Numbered from the stretch's first letter, positions 36,842-46,287 are shown. The stretch is DNA of 64,000 nt from Candidatus Methylophosphatis roskildensis (GCA_016708905.1 JADJEV010000001.1:558001-622000); one strand, 5' to 3'. Made by a program: numbers and translations. Notes: generated from the sequence alone by a model not told the origin.

Positions 36842-37407
36842 TGCCGAGGTCGGCTGCCGCCGGCAGCTACACGACGACTGCGGTTGCGCTGCACTGGCTG
36901 GTTGCGCTGGGCGTTTTCGGGGCTTTCTCGCTCGGCCTCTACATGCACGAACTGCCGCTGTCGCCGACCAAGCTCAAGCTGTACTCGTATCACAAGTGGG
37001 CCGGTGTCACGATCTTCCTGCTGGCGCTGATCCGCCTGGCTTGGCGCGCGACCCACCCAGCGCCGCCGCTGCCCGACCACATGCCGCGGTGGCAGCGCAT
37101 GGCCGCGAATGCGACCCACCACCTTCTCTACGTCCTGATCGTCGCGATTCCGCTGACCGGCTGGCTGATGAGTTCGGCCAAGGGTTTCCAGACTGTGTGG
37201 TTCGGTGTGCTGCCCCTGCCCGACCTGCTGGACAAGAACAAGGACCTCGGCGATACGCTGGCGTTGGTGCACAAAACGCTGAACTTGAGCATGGCTGCGC
37301 TGGTCAGTGCCCACGTGGGCGCAGCGCTCAAGCATCACCTGGTCGATCGCGACGATGTCCTTGCGCGCATGCTGCCCTTTGTAAACAACAAGAAGGTCGC
37401 ACAATGA
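36841..37407 (+). CDS. Cytochrome b561 (YodB/CybB-like)
   Basis: A 188-residue four-helix membrane cytochrome. Haem-ligand His residues occur in ALHWLVALGVFG, YSYHKWAGVTIF, ATHHLLYVLIVAIPLTGW and LVSAHVGAALKHH. It may oxidise ubiquinol or superoxide in the membrane. It sits between marR and two yceI genes, a frequently seen arrangement; its stop overlaps the yceI start by ATGA. Confidence 0.9.
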   Translation: MPRSAAAGSYTTTAVALHWLVALGVFGAFSLGLYMHELPLSPTKLKLYSYHKWAGVTIFLLALIRLAWRATHPAPPLPDHMPRWQRMAANATHHLLYVLIVAIPLTGWLMSSAKGFQTVWFGVLPLPDLLDKNKDLGDTLALVHKTLNLSMAALVSAHVGAALKHHLVDRDDVLARMLPFVNNKKVAQ

Positions 37408-37979
37408 TTCGAACGACAGCCGTGGCTTTGGCCAGCCTGATATTCGCCGGCGCAACAGCGTCCGGCACTGCAAGCGCCGCCGAGGTCGGCCCGGTTCAGA
37501 TCGACCAGAGCCGGGTCGCCTTCGTCTCGAAACAGATGGGCGTTCCGATCGACGGCGAGTTCCGGAAGTTCTCGGCGCAGTTGAGTTTCGACCCGGCAAA
37601 GCCGGAGGCCGGCCGCGCCAGGATCGACATCGACATGGCGAGCATCGACGCCGGCAGCGCCGAGGCCAACGAGGAGGTCGTCGGCAAGAACTGGTTCAAC
37701 GCCAGGCAGTTTCCCACGGCCGGGTTTGTCTCGACCGGCGTCAGGCCGCTCGGCGGCGGCAAGTTCGAAGTTGCCGGCACGCTGACCATCCGCGACAAGA
37801 CGCGTGAGGTGCTCGCACCCTTCACGATGACCGCACAGGCTGCGAGCGTTCAGTTCGACGGCAGTTTCGTCATCAATCGCGCCGACTTCGGCATCGGCCA
37901 GGGCGTGTGGGCCGATTTCGATACCGTTGCCAATGAAGTGCAGATCAACTTCAAGCTCGTGGCTGCCGCGAAGAAGTAG
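37404..37979 (+). CDS. YceI-family periplasmic protein, copy 1
   Basis: A 191-residue exported protein (signal peptide to about residue 25, ASAAE). The YceI lipocalin-like barrel is seen in VQIDQSRVAFVSKQMGVPID, IDIDMASIDAGS, NWFNARQFPTAGFVSTGV and the C-terminal FGIGQGVWAD. YceI proteins bind polyisoprenoids such as ubiquinone-like molecules. Together with b561 it may form a quinone-linked electron module. Starts with ATGA overlap. Confidence 0.88.
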   Translation: MIRTTAVALASLIFAGATASGTASAAEVGPVQIDQSRVAFVSKQMGVPIDGEFRKFSAQLSFDPAKPEAGRARIDIDMASIDAGSAEANEEVVGKNWFNARQFPTAGFVSTGVRPLGGGKFEVAGTLTIRDKTREVLAPFTMTAQAASVQFDGSFVINRADFGIGQGVWADFDTVANEVQINFKLVAAAKK

Positions 37980-38012
37980 CCGCGCGAATCGCAAACCCTC
38001 CAGGAGAAGCGC

Positions 38013-38576
38013 ATGAAGAAGACCGCAGTCGGACTGGCATTCGCCGCCCTGACCGGTTCGGCTCTGGCAGCCGAGTCGTTCACCATCGACCCGAACCACA
38101 CCTGGCCCTATTTCGCGATAAACCACCTCGGTTTTTCGACCCAGCACGGCCGCTTCAACAAGACCAGCGGCAAGATCACGCTCGACCGTTCGGCCAGGAA
38201 AGGTTCGGTCGAAGTCACGATCGACACCGGATCGATCGACATGGGGCTCGACAAATGGGACGCTCACATGAAGGACGAGGATTTCTTCAATGTCGCAGCC
38301 TTTCCGACCATGACGTTCAAGTCGGACAAGTTCGTCTTTGACGGAGACAAGCCGGTGGCGGCCGAAGGCACATTGACCCTCCTCGGCGTCACCAAACCGG
38401 TCAGGCTCGAGATCAGGAAATTCAACTGCGGCGCCAACCCGATCACCAAGAAGCCGCTCTGTGCAGCGGACCTCGGCGCCGTGATCAAGCGTTCGGAATG
38501 GGGCATGACCAAGTACGTCCCGGCCGTTTCGGACCTGGTGCAACTCAATATCCCGATCGAGGCTTACAAGGATTGA
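38013..38576 (+). CDS. YceI-family periplasmic protein, copy 2
   Basis: A 187-residue exported YceI protein: signal peptide MKKTAVGLAFAALTGSALAA, then SFTIDPNHTWPYFAINHLGF, VTIDTGSIDMGLDKWDAHMK, FPTMTFKSD and LLGVTKPVRLEI. Unlike copy 1 it has a longer loop with two Cys (FNCGANPITKKPLCAADLG) that could form a disulfide. Preceded by CAGGAG; a terminator follows. Confidence 0.92.
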   Translation: MKKTAVGLAFAALTGSALAAESFTIDPNHTWPYFAINHLGFSTQHGRFNKTSGKITLDRSARKGSVEVTIDTGSIDMGLDKWDAHMKDEDFFNVAAFPTMTFKSDKFVFDGDKPVAAEGTLTLLGVTKPVRLEIRKFNCGANPITKKPLCAADLGAVIKRSEWGMTKYVPAVSDLVQLNIPIEAYKD

Positions 38577-38595
38577 CGCCGAAGGTACGACAAGC

Positions 38596-38625
38596 AACGG
38601 GGCGCGCTGCGCCCCGTTTTTGTTT
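38596..38625 (+). terminator. Terminator of the marR-b561-yceI operon
   Basis: 10-bp inverted repeat AACGGGGCGC / GCGCCCCGTT, 3-base loop, followed by TTTTGTTTGT; 20 bases after the second yceI stop. Confidence 0.88.
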
Positions 38626-38687
38626 GTCATGTTCGTAACGGCGTTGCGGTAAACTCCCGTCATTCCCTCGTCTTCCCGGCTTCGATC

Positions 38688-40178
38688 ATGTCATTCGCCG
38701 TTCTGCGCAGCCGTGCACTTGCCGGAATGGACGCCCCCGAAGTCACCGTCGAGGTTCATCTGGCCAACGGGCTGCCCACCTTCACCTTGGTCGGCCTGCC
38801 CGATACCGAGGTCAAGGAAGCGCGCGACCGCGTTCGCGCGGCCATCCAGACCTCGCGACTCGAATTTCCGGCGCGGCGCATCACGGTCAATCTGGCACCG
38901 GCGGATCTGCCCAAGGAGTCCGGCCGGTTCGATTTGCCGATCGCCCTCGGGCTGCTGATCGCATCGGGTCAGCTCGATGCGCAGGGTCTCGATGGCTATG
39001 AGTTCGCCGGCGAGCTGTCACTGACCGGCGATCTGCGTCCGATACGCGGCGCGCTCGCGATGACCTGGCGCGCCAGCAGCGAGGGACGCACACTGATACT
39101 GCCGGCCGCCAGCGCCGACGAAGCCGCATTGGTGCGCGCGGCAACCGTACTGCCCGCGGGATCGCTGCTCGAAGTGGTTGCCCATCTGGCCGGACACACG
39201 CCGATGGCGCGCCATGCCATGCCGACGGCCGAGGTGCGAGTGTGCTACCCGGATCTGGCCGACGTGAAAGGCCAGGCGCAGGCCAAGCGCGCGCTGGAAG
39301 TCGCGGCCGCTGGCGCTCACAGCCTGCTGATGGTCGGCCCGCCGGGGACGGGGAAATCCATGCTGGCCCAGCGCTTTCCCGGACTGCTGCCACCGATGTC
39401 CGATGACGAAGCCATGGAGGCGGCAGCGCTCCAGTCGATCGCCGGCACGTTTCGCGCCGAGCGATTTCGACAGCGCGCCTATCGCGCCCCGCATCACACC
39501 TCATCGACCGCCGCCCTGGTCGGTGGCGGCAGCGATCCGCGCCCTGGCGAAATATCGCTTTCGCATCACGGCGTGCTGTTTCTCGACGAACTGGCTGAGT
39601 TCGAGCGGCGCACGCTGGAAGCTCTGCGCGAACCGCTCGAAACCGGCCATGTGAGTATCGCGCGGGCGAGCCGGCGGGTGGACTTTCCGGCGCGCTTCCA
39701 GCTTGTCGCGGCGATGAATCCCTGCCCGTGCGGCTACCTCGGCAGCGCGAAGTGCCGCTGCACACCGGACCAGGTATCCCGCTATCGCTCGAAGCTCTCG
39801 GGTCCGCTGCTCGACCGCATCGACATGACGCTCGACGTGCCGACGCTGTCGGCAGCCGAACTGCAAGGGGCGGCCGACGGCGAAGCCAGCGCAAGCATCC
39901 AGGCTCGGGTGATCGCCGCCCGCTCGAGACAGCTCGCTCGCCAGGGCAAATCCAACGCGATGTTGGCGACCAGGGAGATCGACCGCTGGTGCGCGCCCGA
40001 CGAAGCTGCAGCAAAGCTGCTTTCGGCCGCGCTGGTGCGACTCAAGCTTTCGGCGCGCGCGTATCATCGCGTGCTGAAACTCGCCCGCACGGTCGCCGAT
40101 CTCGCCGGCAGCGAGAGGATCGCCAGCGCCCATATTGCCGAGGCGATCCACTACCGGCGAAATCTCGGCGACGATTGA
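38688..40178 (+). CDS. comM: ComM/YifB-family Mg-chelatase-like AAA ATPase
   Basis: A 496-residue protein: N-terminal YifB domain (AVLRSRALAGMDAPEVTVEV, VGLPDTEVKEARDRVRAAI), AAA core with Walker A GPPGTGKSMLAQ and HHTSSTAALVGGG, LFLDELAEF (Walker B), NPCPCGYLG with a Cys pair, and C-terminal Mg-chelatase domain (ARAYHRVLKLARTVADL). ComM is a hexameric helicase that promotes branch migration in natural transformation, which fits the pilus motor at the left edge but is not proof of competence. Confidence 0.93.
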   Translation: MSFAVLRSRALAGMDAPEVTVEVHLANGLPTFTLVGLPDTEVKEARDRVRAAIQTSRLEFPARRITVNLAPADLPKESGRFDLPIALGLLIASGQLDAQGLDGYEFAGELSLTGDLRPIRGALAMTWRASSEGRTLILPAASADEAALVRAATVLPAGSLLEVVAHLAGHTPMARHAMPTAEVRVCYPDLADVKGQAQAKRALEVAAAGAHSLLMVGPPGTGKSMLAQRFPGLLPPMSDDEAMEAAALQSIAGTFRAERFRQRAYRAPHHTSSTAALVGGGSDPRPGEISLSHHGVLFLDELAEFERRTLEALREPLETGHVSIARASRRVDFPARFQLVAAMNPCPCGYLGSAKCRCTPDQVSRYRSKLSGPLLDRIDMTLDVPTLSAAELQGAADGEASASIQARVIAARSRQLARQGKSNAMLATREIDRWCAPDEAAAKLLSAALVRLKLSARAYHRVLKLARTVADLAGSERIASAHIAEAIHYRRNLGDD

Positions 40179-40206
40179 AACCGACCAAGCACCCAACGAG
40201 GACACA

Positions 40207-40683
40207 ATGAGCCCTGCTACATCATCGGTCACCGGCCGCAAATCGAGCTGGCTCGCCTGGCTGTTCGGATTCCTGGTGTTTGTCGCCCTTCTGTTCGCGG
40301 GCTACACCTGGATCGTACTGACCTGGAGTTACTCGCAGGGTGAGCGCGCCGGCTATGTGCAGAAGTTCTCCCACAAGGGCTGGATCTGCAAGACCTGGGA
40401 GGGAGAACTCGCGATGGTCACCATGCCGGGAACGGTGACCGAAAAGTTCGCGTTTTCGGTGCGCGACGCCCCCGTTGCCGCAAAGATCAACGAGACCATG
40501 GGCAAGCGGGTGTCGCTGGCCTATGACCAGCACATCGGCGTGCCCACGACCTGTTTCGGCGAGACGCAGCACTTCGTCAAGGGCATCAAGCCGGTCGAGG
40601 CGATCGACTACCAGACCCCGCCTGGCACCGCAGCATCGGCACCGCCCGTACCCGTCGCCCCGGCCGCGCGTCCGGCCAACTGA
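40207..40683 (+). CDS. Hypothetical membrane-anchored protein
   Basis: A 158-residue protein with a single N-terminal membrane helix (WLAWLFGFLVFVALLFAGYT) and a periplasmic domain with two Cys (GWICKTWEGEL and TTCFGETQ) and a Pro/Ala-rich tail. Related proteins are common in betaproteobacteria without a tested function. Start at ATG 40207; the 24 earlier in-frame codons overlap comM. It could be cotranscribed with comM and the following exporter. Confidence 0.7.
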   Translation: MSPATSSVTGRKSSWLAWLFGFLVFVALLFAGYTWIVLTWSYSQGERAGYVQKFSHKGWICKTWEGELAMVTMPGTVTEKFAFSVRDAPVAAKINETMGKRVSLAYDQHIGVPTTCFGETQHFVKGIKPVEAIDYQTPPGTAASAPPVPVAPAARPAN

Positions 40684-40742
40684 AGAAAGACCCGGCCATT
40701 CCATCGCCTGGCGCCGCGAGGAATCATGCCGGGCTCCCGGTA

Positions 40743-41909
40743 TTGCTGGCAATGCTGGCGGCGATCGGTCCGTTCGCGATCGACACCTACCTGCCGGCGT
40801 TTCCGACCATTGCCAGATCGCTCGCCACCAGCGATCTGCACGTGCAGCAGACCCTGACCGCCTACCTCGCACCGTTCGCGTTCATGACGCTGTGGCATGG
40901 CTCGATCTCCGATGCCCTCGGACGGCGGATCGTCGTGCTGGCGAGCCTGCTCGGCTTTGCCGCGGCTTCGGCGGTATGCATGTTCGCCCCGAGCATCGAG
41001 ATCCTCTGGCTCGGCCGCGCGCTGCAGGGCATCACCTCGGGCGCCGGCATGGTGGTCGGACGGGCGATCGTGCGCGACCTGCTCTCCGGCCCGGAAGCGC
41101 AGCGGCTGATGGCCCGCGTGGCGATGATCTTCGCGATCTCGCCGGCGATCGCCCCGATCATCGGCGGGTGGATCTATGTGGCGCTGGGCTGGCGTGCGAC
41201 CTTCGGCTTCTTGCTGCTGTTTGGCTTGCTGCTGTTCGTCCTGTGCTGGCGTTACCTGCCGGAAACCCTGCCCCCCGAGAGCCGCCACAGCCTGCATCCG
41301 GTGAAGCTTGGCCGCGCTTATCTGCATGCCTGCACCCACCGCCAGTTCCTGCTGCTGATCGCGGCGCTCTCGCTCAACTTCGGCGGCTTCTTTCTCTACG
41401 TTCTCGCCGCGCCGAAGTTCCTGATCGAGCACCTCGGCGTATCGCCGCAGGGCTTCGCCACCCTGTTCGTGCCGACCGTGCTCGGCATGGTGATCGGCTC
41501 GTTCCTGTCGGGGCGCCTCGCCGGCAAGGTGACGCCGCTCGCCACGGTGTCGATCGCCTACGCGATCATGCTTAGCGCAGCCACCCTCAACGTGCTGCTC
41601 AACAGTCTCGCGACACCCGGCGTGCCACAGAGCATTGCGCCGATTCCGCTCTACAACATCGGCATGGCGCTGGCGATGCCCAACCTCACCCTGCTGGGCC
41701 TCGACCAGTTACCGCAACGCGGTCTGGCGGCTAGTTGCCAGAGCTTTGCACAGAGCCTCACCACCTCGCTCGCTGCAGCCTTTTTCGTGCCGCTGCTGTG
41801 GGGCTCGACACTCACTCTGGCGCTCGGCATGGCGGGCTTTCTCGGCCTGGGGCTGATCTGCTTCCTGGCGTTCGCGAGCAAGCCGCACGCCACTGTGCCG
41901 CCCGGGTGA
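40743..41909 (+). CDS. Bcr/CflA-type multidrug efflux MFS transporter
   Basis: About 388 residues, 12 membrane helices. The N-terminal GPFAIDTYLPAFPTIA and the loop-2 motif GSISDALGRRIVVL are diagnostic of Bcr/CflA drug/H+ antiporters (DHA1). The start is unclear: TTG 40743 is the first usual start, but the frame is open back to 40680 without an ATG or GTG and family proteins have some 10-20 more residues there; a CTG at 40680 is possible. Confidence 0.88.
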   Translation: MLAMLAAIGPFAIDTYLPAFPTIARSLATSDLHVQQTLTAYLAPFAFMTLWHGSISDALGRRIVVLASLLGFAAASAVCMFAPSIEILWLGRALQGITSGAGMVVGRAIVRDLLSGPEAQRLMARVAMIFAISPAIAPIIGGWIYVALGWRATFGFLLLFGLLLFVLCWRYLPETLPPESRHSLHPVKLGRAYLHACTHRQFLLLIAALSLNFGGFFLYVLAAPKFLIEHLGVSPQGFATLFVPTVLGMVIGSFLSGRLAGKVTPLATVSIAYAIMLSAATLNVLLNSLATPGVPQSIAPIPLYNIGMALAMPNLTLLGLDQLPQRGLAASCQSFAQSLTTSLAAAFFVPLLWGSTLTLALGMAGFLGLGLICFLAFASKPHATVPPG

Positions 41910-42213
41910 TCGGGTCTGCAGCGGGTCCGCATCCGCCGTCGAGACTCCTGCAATCAGTTCCGAATCGCCACGCCAAATCGTGTCGCGCCAGTTGCTGATC
42001 AGTGATGCTGCCGAGTTGAAGTTGCGGGCGGCGCGCGCTCATGGCCTCACGCAGGGGAACAACTACGCGCGGGAATTCCGGGTCGAGGGACACCGGGCGG
42101 GAATGATTCGGACCATGGCAAATCCCGGATTCCGAAACGGCCCGCTGCATGGCCGTCATTCGGCGATGCACGAGATGCAGGGACCATTGATCGAATGAGA
42201 AAGGGCCCCTATC
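41910..42213. other. Intergenic stretch between convergent genes
   Basis: About 300 bases. Small open frames exist on both strands but their composition does not look coding and they resemble no family known to me. No clear terminator is visible. Confidence 0.4.
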
Positions 42214-43824
42214 CTACGCGCGCCAGCGCGCAACTTCCTCCAGCCATTCGGTCGGCCGTTCCACTGCCACGCGCGCCTCGCCGGCGAGCACGCGGCCGTT
42301 CTCGCAATCGAGGGTGATCACGTCGCCCTCGCGCAGCTGGCGCTCGCCGAAACTCACGCGCCGCGCGACGCTGTCGATGCGCATGCTCGTGCAACCGACC
42401 AGGCAGACCTTGCCCAGCTGCCGCGCCACCACCGCCGCATGCGCGGTGCGTCCGCCTCGCGCCGTGAGCGTGCCGCGCGCCGCGGCGATGCCAGCGATGT
42501 CGGCCGTGCTGGTGTCCTCGCGCAGCAGAATCGCCTGCCGTCCGGCCGCGGCATGGGCCTGCGCGCCCGCTGCGTCGAGCGCGATGATGCCGGTCGCCAC
42601 GCCGATGCTCGCCGGCAGCGCAGTGGCGAGCACCTCGCAGTCGGCATCGAGCGCAATGCGCCGCTGTTCGATGCGCGCGAGCTCGATGCCGTCGAGCCGC
42701 CGCAGGGCCTGCGCCGGCTCCAGCTCACCCGCCCGCACCTGCTCGACCGCGATGCGCAGCGCCGCCCACGGCGTGCGTTTGGCATTGCGCGTTTGCAGCA
42801 GCCACAGGCTGCCGTCCTGCACGGTGAACTCGTATTCCTGCGCGTCGCGGAACTCGGTTTCCAGCGTTCCGTGCAGCGCCTGCAACTGCGCCGACACGGC
42901 CGGCAGCGCCACCGCCAGGCGCGGTGCATCGTTAGCGCCGTGGCGACCCGAGACCACGTCCTCGCCCTGGCTGTTGAAGCGGAAGTCCAGGTACATGCGG
43001 TTCTCGCCGCTGGCCGGATCACGGGTGAAGCCGACACCCGATCCCGATGTGCCGCCGGCGTTACCGAACACCATGCGCTGCACCGTCACCGCGGTGCCCA
43101 TGTCCTCGGCGATGTCGTGAATCCGGCGGTACTCGACTGCTCGCGGACTCATCCACGAATCGAATACTGCAGAGACCGCCGCCTCGATCTGGTCGACCGG
43201 ATCCTGCGGAAAGGCCGTGCGGGTCAGCGATTCGAACAGGATCAGGTAATCGCGCGCCAGCGCGCCCAGGCTCTGGAAGTCGAGTTCCTGCGGTCGTGCG
43301 ACACGCGCCCGATCCATCGCCACATCGAGCGCGGCACGAAACGGCGCCGGGTCCGCCCCGTACACCACTTCGGCAAACTGCTGGATCAGACGGCGGTAGG
43401 AATCCCACACCATGCGCGGGTTGCCGGTCAGGCGCAGCAGACCGCGCAGCGTCGAGTCGGTCAGCCCGATGTCGAGCACGGTATCCATCATGCCCGGCAT
43501 CGAGACCGGCGCGCCGGATCGCACCGACACCAGCAAGGGCTTGCGCTCGGCGCCGAACTCCAGGCCGCATGCCGCTTCGAGCCGCTCCATCTGGGATTCC
43601 AGCAGGCCGCGCAGGCGCTCGCGGAACTTCTGCGGATGGGCGCGATGTTCCGCGCACATGGCGGTGCCCAGCACGAATGCCTGCGGCACCGGCAGGCCGA
43701 TGCGCACCATGCGGGCAAGGTTGCAGGCCTTGAAACCCATCGTTTCTGCAACCGGCTCGGCGGAACCGCCTTGCAGGCCGATCGAGAAAACATTCTGCAT
43801 GCGTGTCGTCATGGTTGTCGTCAT
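42214..43824 (-). CDS. PPDK-like protein lacking the PEP/pyruvate barrel
   Basis: A 536-residue protein similar to the N-terminal two-thirds of pyruvate phosphate dikinase: ATP-grasp region (GFKACNLARMVRIGLPVPQA, VSVRSGAPVSMPGMMDTVLD, MVFGNAGGTSGSGVGFTRDP, EYEFTVQDGSLWLLQTRNAK) and the swivelling phospho-His domain with LTARGGRTAHAAVVARQLGK, whose His is the catalytic one. It ends directly after that domain, while PPDK (about 870 residues) continues with a TIM barrel. It can thus probably phosphorylate its own His from ATP, but the acceptor must be another molecule. ATG 43824 overlaps the upstream gene (ATGA). Confidence 0.8.
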   Translation of the reverse strand: MTTTMTTRMQNVFSIGLQGGSAEPVAETMGFKACNLARMVRIGLPVPQAFVLGTAMCAEHRAHPQKFRERLRGLLESQMERLEAACGLEFGAERKPLLVSVRSGAPVSMPGMMDTVLDIGLTDSTLRGLLRLTGNPRMVWDSYRRLIQQFAEVVYGADPAPFRAALDVAMDRARVARPQELDFQSLGALARDYLILFESLTRTAFPQDPVDQIEAAVSAVFDSWMSPRAVEYRRIHDIAEDMGTAVTVQRMVFGNAGGTSGSGVGFTRDPASGENRMYLDFRFNSQGEDVVSGRHGANDAPRLAVALPAVSAQLQALHGTLETEFRDAQEYEFTVQDGSLWLLQTRNAKRTPWAALRIAVEQVRAGELEPAQALRRLDGIELARIEQRRIALDADCEVLATALPASIGVATGIIALDAAGAQAHAAAGRQAILLREDTSTADIAGIAAARGTLTARGGRTAHAAVVARQLGKVCLVGCTSMRIDSVARRVSFGERQLREGDVITLDCENGRVLAGEARVAVERPTEWLEEVARWRA

Positions 43825-45764
43825 TCGCTTGCCATGGTGCCGAGCACGTAGTCGCGCAGTTGCAGCCCCGTGTGCATCAACGCATCGGCCGCCGCCTCGA
43901 GGCTGCGCGCGCATTCGGCGAAGGCATACAGCTCGCGGAAGTCCCGCGCTTGCGCCACCATCGCGCGTTTGACCGCGCGCTGCGCGTCGTCACTCTGCCG
44001 CTCGGCCGCCATGATGCGGTGGATCGATTCGAGGAAGTCCTGCGTATCCTCGCGCGGCCCGCCACGGCGCACACTGCGCGCGGTTTCCAGCGCTTTCAGA
44101 TATTCCTGCGCGCCGCTGACCGATAGCGCGGCGAGCGAATACAGCGCCTCGTGCAGCGCACCGTCGGCCGCGTCGCGCGGCAGCAGGGTGAGGTGGAACG
44201 CCGCTTCTTCGAGTTCGTCGGCGATGTCGTCGGCAACTTCGATCAGGTTGCGGTAGAACTCGACCCGCTCGGCATGCTGGTTGAGTCCGCGTGCCTGATT
44301 GACCAGTTCGTCGGCCCGATGCTCCCAGTCGCGCGCCCGCTGGGCATTGCGCTCGATCCGCTCGGCCGCGTCGGCGCCGTGCAGGTCGAGCAGGCAGTCA
44401 CGCACGCCGGCAGCGATTTCGATCGACAGCGCCGCATGCTCGGCCGCGAGATCGAGCAACTGTTGCTGCGCGCTGCGAAACCAGCTGACCAGTTCGGCGC
44501 GGATTTCGTCGCGATACAGTTCGTGAGTCCGGTTCTGCAGCATGCCCTGGCTGCAGGTGCGCAAGACGAATTGCATGAAACCGACCGCCTTGCGCAGTTC
44601 GAGCATGTCGTCGAGCCGCGCGCCGAACGCCGGCGGCGATTTAGCGGCGAAGGAAAGGGCATCGAAGATCAACTGCTCGCCGCCGGCACATAGCCACGCC
44701 ATGTGCCCGATGTCCTGATCGGCTGCCCACTTGAGCAGCGCCATGGTTTCCCGTTTCGGCAGCAGCAGGCGCAGCCGTTTGCGGGCGCGGTTCCAGTCGA
44801 TCAGAAACACCAGCCGCGAGCCGAGAAAGGCAAGGTAGTCGGTCAGCCCGGCCTCGCTGTTGGCAGTGAACTTGCCGACGCACAGGTGGTAGACACCGTC
44901 CTCCATGTTGCGGTCGGTGCGCGAGCGGGTGTCTTCCCAGCGAACCGCCCAGTGCTCGAACAGGCTCTGAAAGAACAGCAGGCGCTGGATGTGCACGTCG
45001 GTGTAGGTCAGCGTGACGCTGCGCTCGATTACGTGTATCACCAGCACGTGAGCATCAGTGGTGCCGATATCGTTCTGCAGTACCAGCCGATCGCCGGCCC
45101 GGGTAGCGGTGGTGCCCAGCCCGGGGTGATCGAACTTGAGCGCCCGTGTGCCGTTGAGCCCGCGCATGAAGGCGCAGATCACACCGCGATCGTCGGGGCC
45201 GATCTCGTAGGCGGCCGCGCCATCGATATTGTCCGAGGCGATGCCGGCCTGCAGCGCGTTCAATGCCTTGTGCATGTCCATCACCAGCAGGTGGGCGCTG
45301 TCGCCCTGCTCGCGACTGCCCGAGGTCAGGCGCGCGATCTGGATGGCGCTGATCGTGTCGTCCTCGGCGCACCACGGTTCGCCCTGCAGCGCCGCCAACC
45401 GGGCGGAGAATTCGCCTGCCGAATCGGCTCCCGCCCCGTGCAGGGGGTCGAGCATGGTGGCCAGTTCCGCGCCCAGCCGCGCGCAGACTTCCGACACCTG
45501 CGGAATGCAGTAGCGGCCGGCTTCCAGCCTTGCGCTGTGGGCCGGTACGGTATCCAGCGCGTCTTCTTCCACGCCGGCGGCCGAACGTTCGGCCACCAGT
45601 TCCGGCGCGCTGCGCTGCGGGTCGTCGGCACGCGCCTGGGCAATCTGCAGCAGCGCAAAGTAGTACTTGGCGCGGTCGTTCGCGGCCAGCGCCTCGTTGA
45701 CCAGTGCCGGCAACAGCAGCTTGGGTTCGCCCAGCGCGTCGATGATCCGTGTCTTGTCCGTCAT
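43821..45764 (-). CDS. Large protein with C-terminal PhoU/DUF47-like domain
   Basis: A 647-residue soluble protein. Residues from about 430 to the end form a helical bundle like DUF47/PhoU-like phosphate-transport regulators (RARDWEHRADELVNQARGLN, YRNLIEVADDIADELEEAAF). Residues 1-420 match nothing I recognise; they contain WDRN-free acidic stretches, IQIARLTSGSREQGDSAHLL, and no membrane helix. Its stop overlaps the start of the PPDK-like gene, so the two proteins are likely made in equal amounts and may interact. Function unknown. Confidence 0.7.
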   Translation of the reverse strand: MTDKTRIIDALGEPKLLLPALVNEALAANDRAKYYFALLQIAQARADDPQRSAPELVAERSAAGVEEDALDTVPAHSARLEAGRYCIPQVSEVCARLGAELATMLDPLHGAGADSAGEFSARLAALQGEPWCAEDDTISAIQIARLTSGSREQGDSAHLLVMDMHKALNALQAGIASDNIDGAAAYEIGPDDRGVICAFMRGLNGTRALKFDHPGLGTTATRAGDRLVLQNDIGTTDAHVLVIHVIERSVTLTYTDVHIQRLLFFQSLFEHWAVRWEDTRSRTDRNMEDGVYHLCVGKFTANSEAGLTDYLAFLGSRLVFLIDWNRARKRLRLLLPKRETMALLKWAADQDIGHMAWLCAGGEQLIFDALSFAAKSPPAFGARLDDMLELRKAVGFMQFVLRTCSQGMLQNRTHELYRDEIRAELVSWFRSAQQQLLDLAAEHAALSIEIAAGVRDCLLDLHGADAAERIERNAQRARDWEHRADELVNQARGLNQHAERVEFYRNLIEVADDIADELEEAAFHLTLLPRDAADGALHEALYSLAALSVSGAQEYLKALETARSVRRGGPREDTQDFLESIHRIMAAERQSDDAQRAVKRAMVAQARDFRELYAFAECARSLEAAADALMHTGLQLRDYVLGTMASE

Positions 45765-45873
45765 GCGTCGTTACCAGAGAGACGTGACGCAGATGTTGCA
45801 GCAGACAGGTGACAGGCGTATTTCGGCGGCCGAAACATCCGGCGACGACAGGCCGCAAGGCGGTGGCGGACCG

Positions 45874-46287
45874 CTACTCGCCGCTGCGATCGGGTGGCGC
45901 CATCGGCAGCACGGCGGCCTCGCCGTGATGCGGCTCCTTGGCCGCGAGCGCCTGCAGGGCATGGGCGAATTCCGCCTGCAGGCGGCTCATCAGCGTGGCA
46001 CTCTGCTTGCCGTAATGCACGACCTCGTAAGCCACCGGCGCGTCGAGCGCGGCGCGGTCGCGCGGGGCGAAGCACTGCCAGGCGGCTTCGACGAAATGCT
46101 TGCGCTGGCTATCGACGAACACGATCTCCTCGCGGTCGATGATCGCTAGCACCTGCATGCTGCGGATCGGCACGAATACCGCGTCGCCGCCGCGCGCGAG
46201 CAGGGTATGCGCGAGGTTGTACACCGCGGCGGGCAGGTATCGCGGCTCACGGGCAAGCTCCGGGCCGCGATGCAGTTCGATCTTCAA
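45874..46287 (-). CDS. Conserved hypothetical protein upstream of the DUF47-fusion gene
   Basis: A 137-residue soluble protein: RYLPAAVYNLAHTLLARGGD, AVFVPIRSMQVLAIIDREEI and AWQCFAPRDRAALDAPVAYE look well ordered. I do not recognise the family. No ATG or GTG fits; TTG 46287 precedes the first convincing residues (KIELHRGPEL), and it overlaps the stop of a small upstream ORF (TTGA). The open frame to 46515 is Arg-rich and looks like a shadow. It is 109 bases upstream of the DUF47-fusion gene, same strand. Confidence 0.55.
   Translation of the reverse strand: MKIELHRGPELAREPRYLPAAVYNLAHTLLARGGDAVFVPIRSMQVLAIIDREEIVFVDSQRKHFVEAAWQCFAPRDRAALDAPVAYEVVHYGKQSATLMSRLQAEFAHALQALAAKEPHHGEAAVLPMAPPDRSGE

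Noticed and set aside
43047..43733. Long antisense open frames within the PPDK-like gene
   Set aside because: They are typical of GC-rich DNA, are Arg/Pro-rich and lie wholly opposite a conserved gene.
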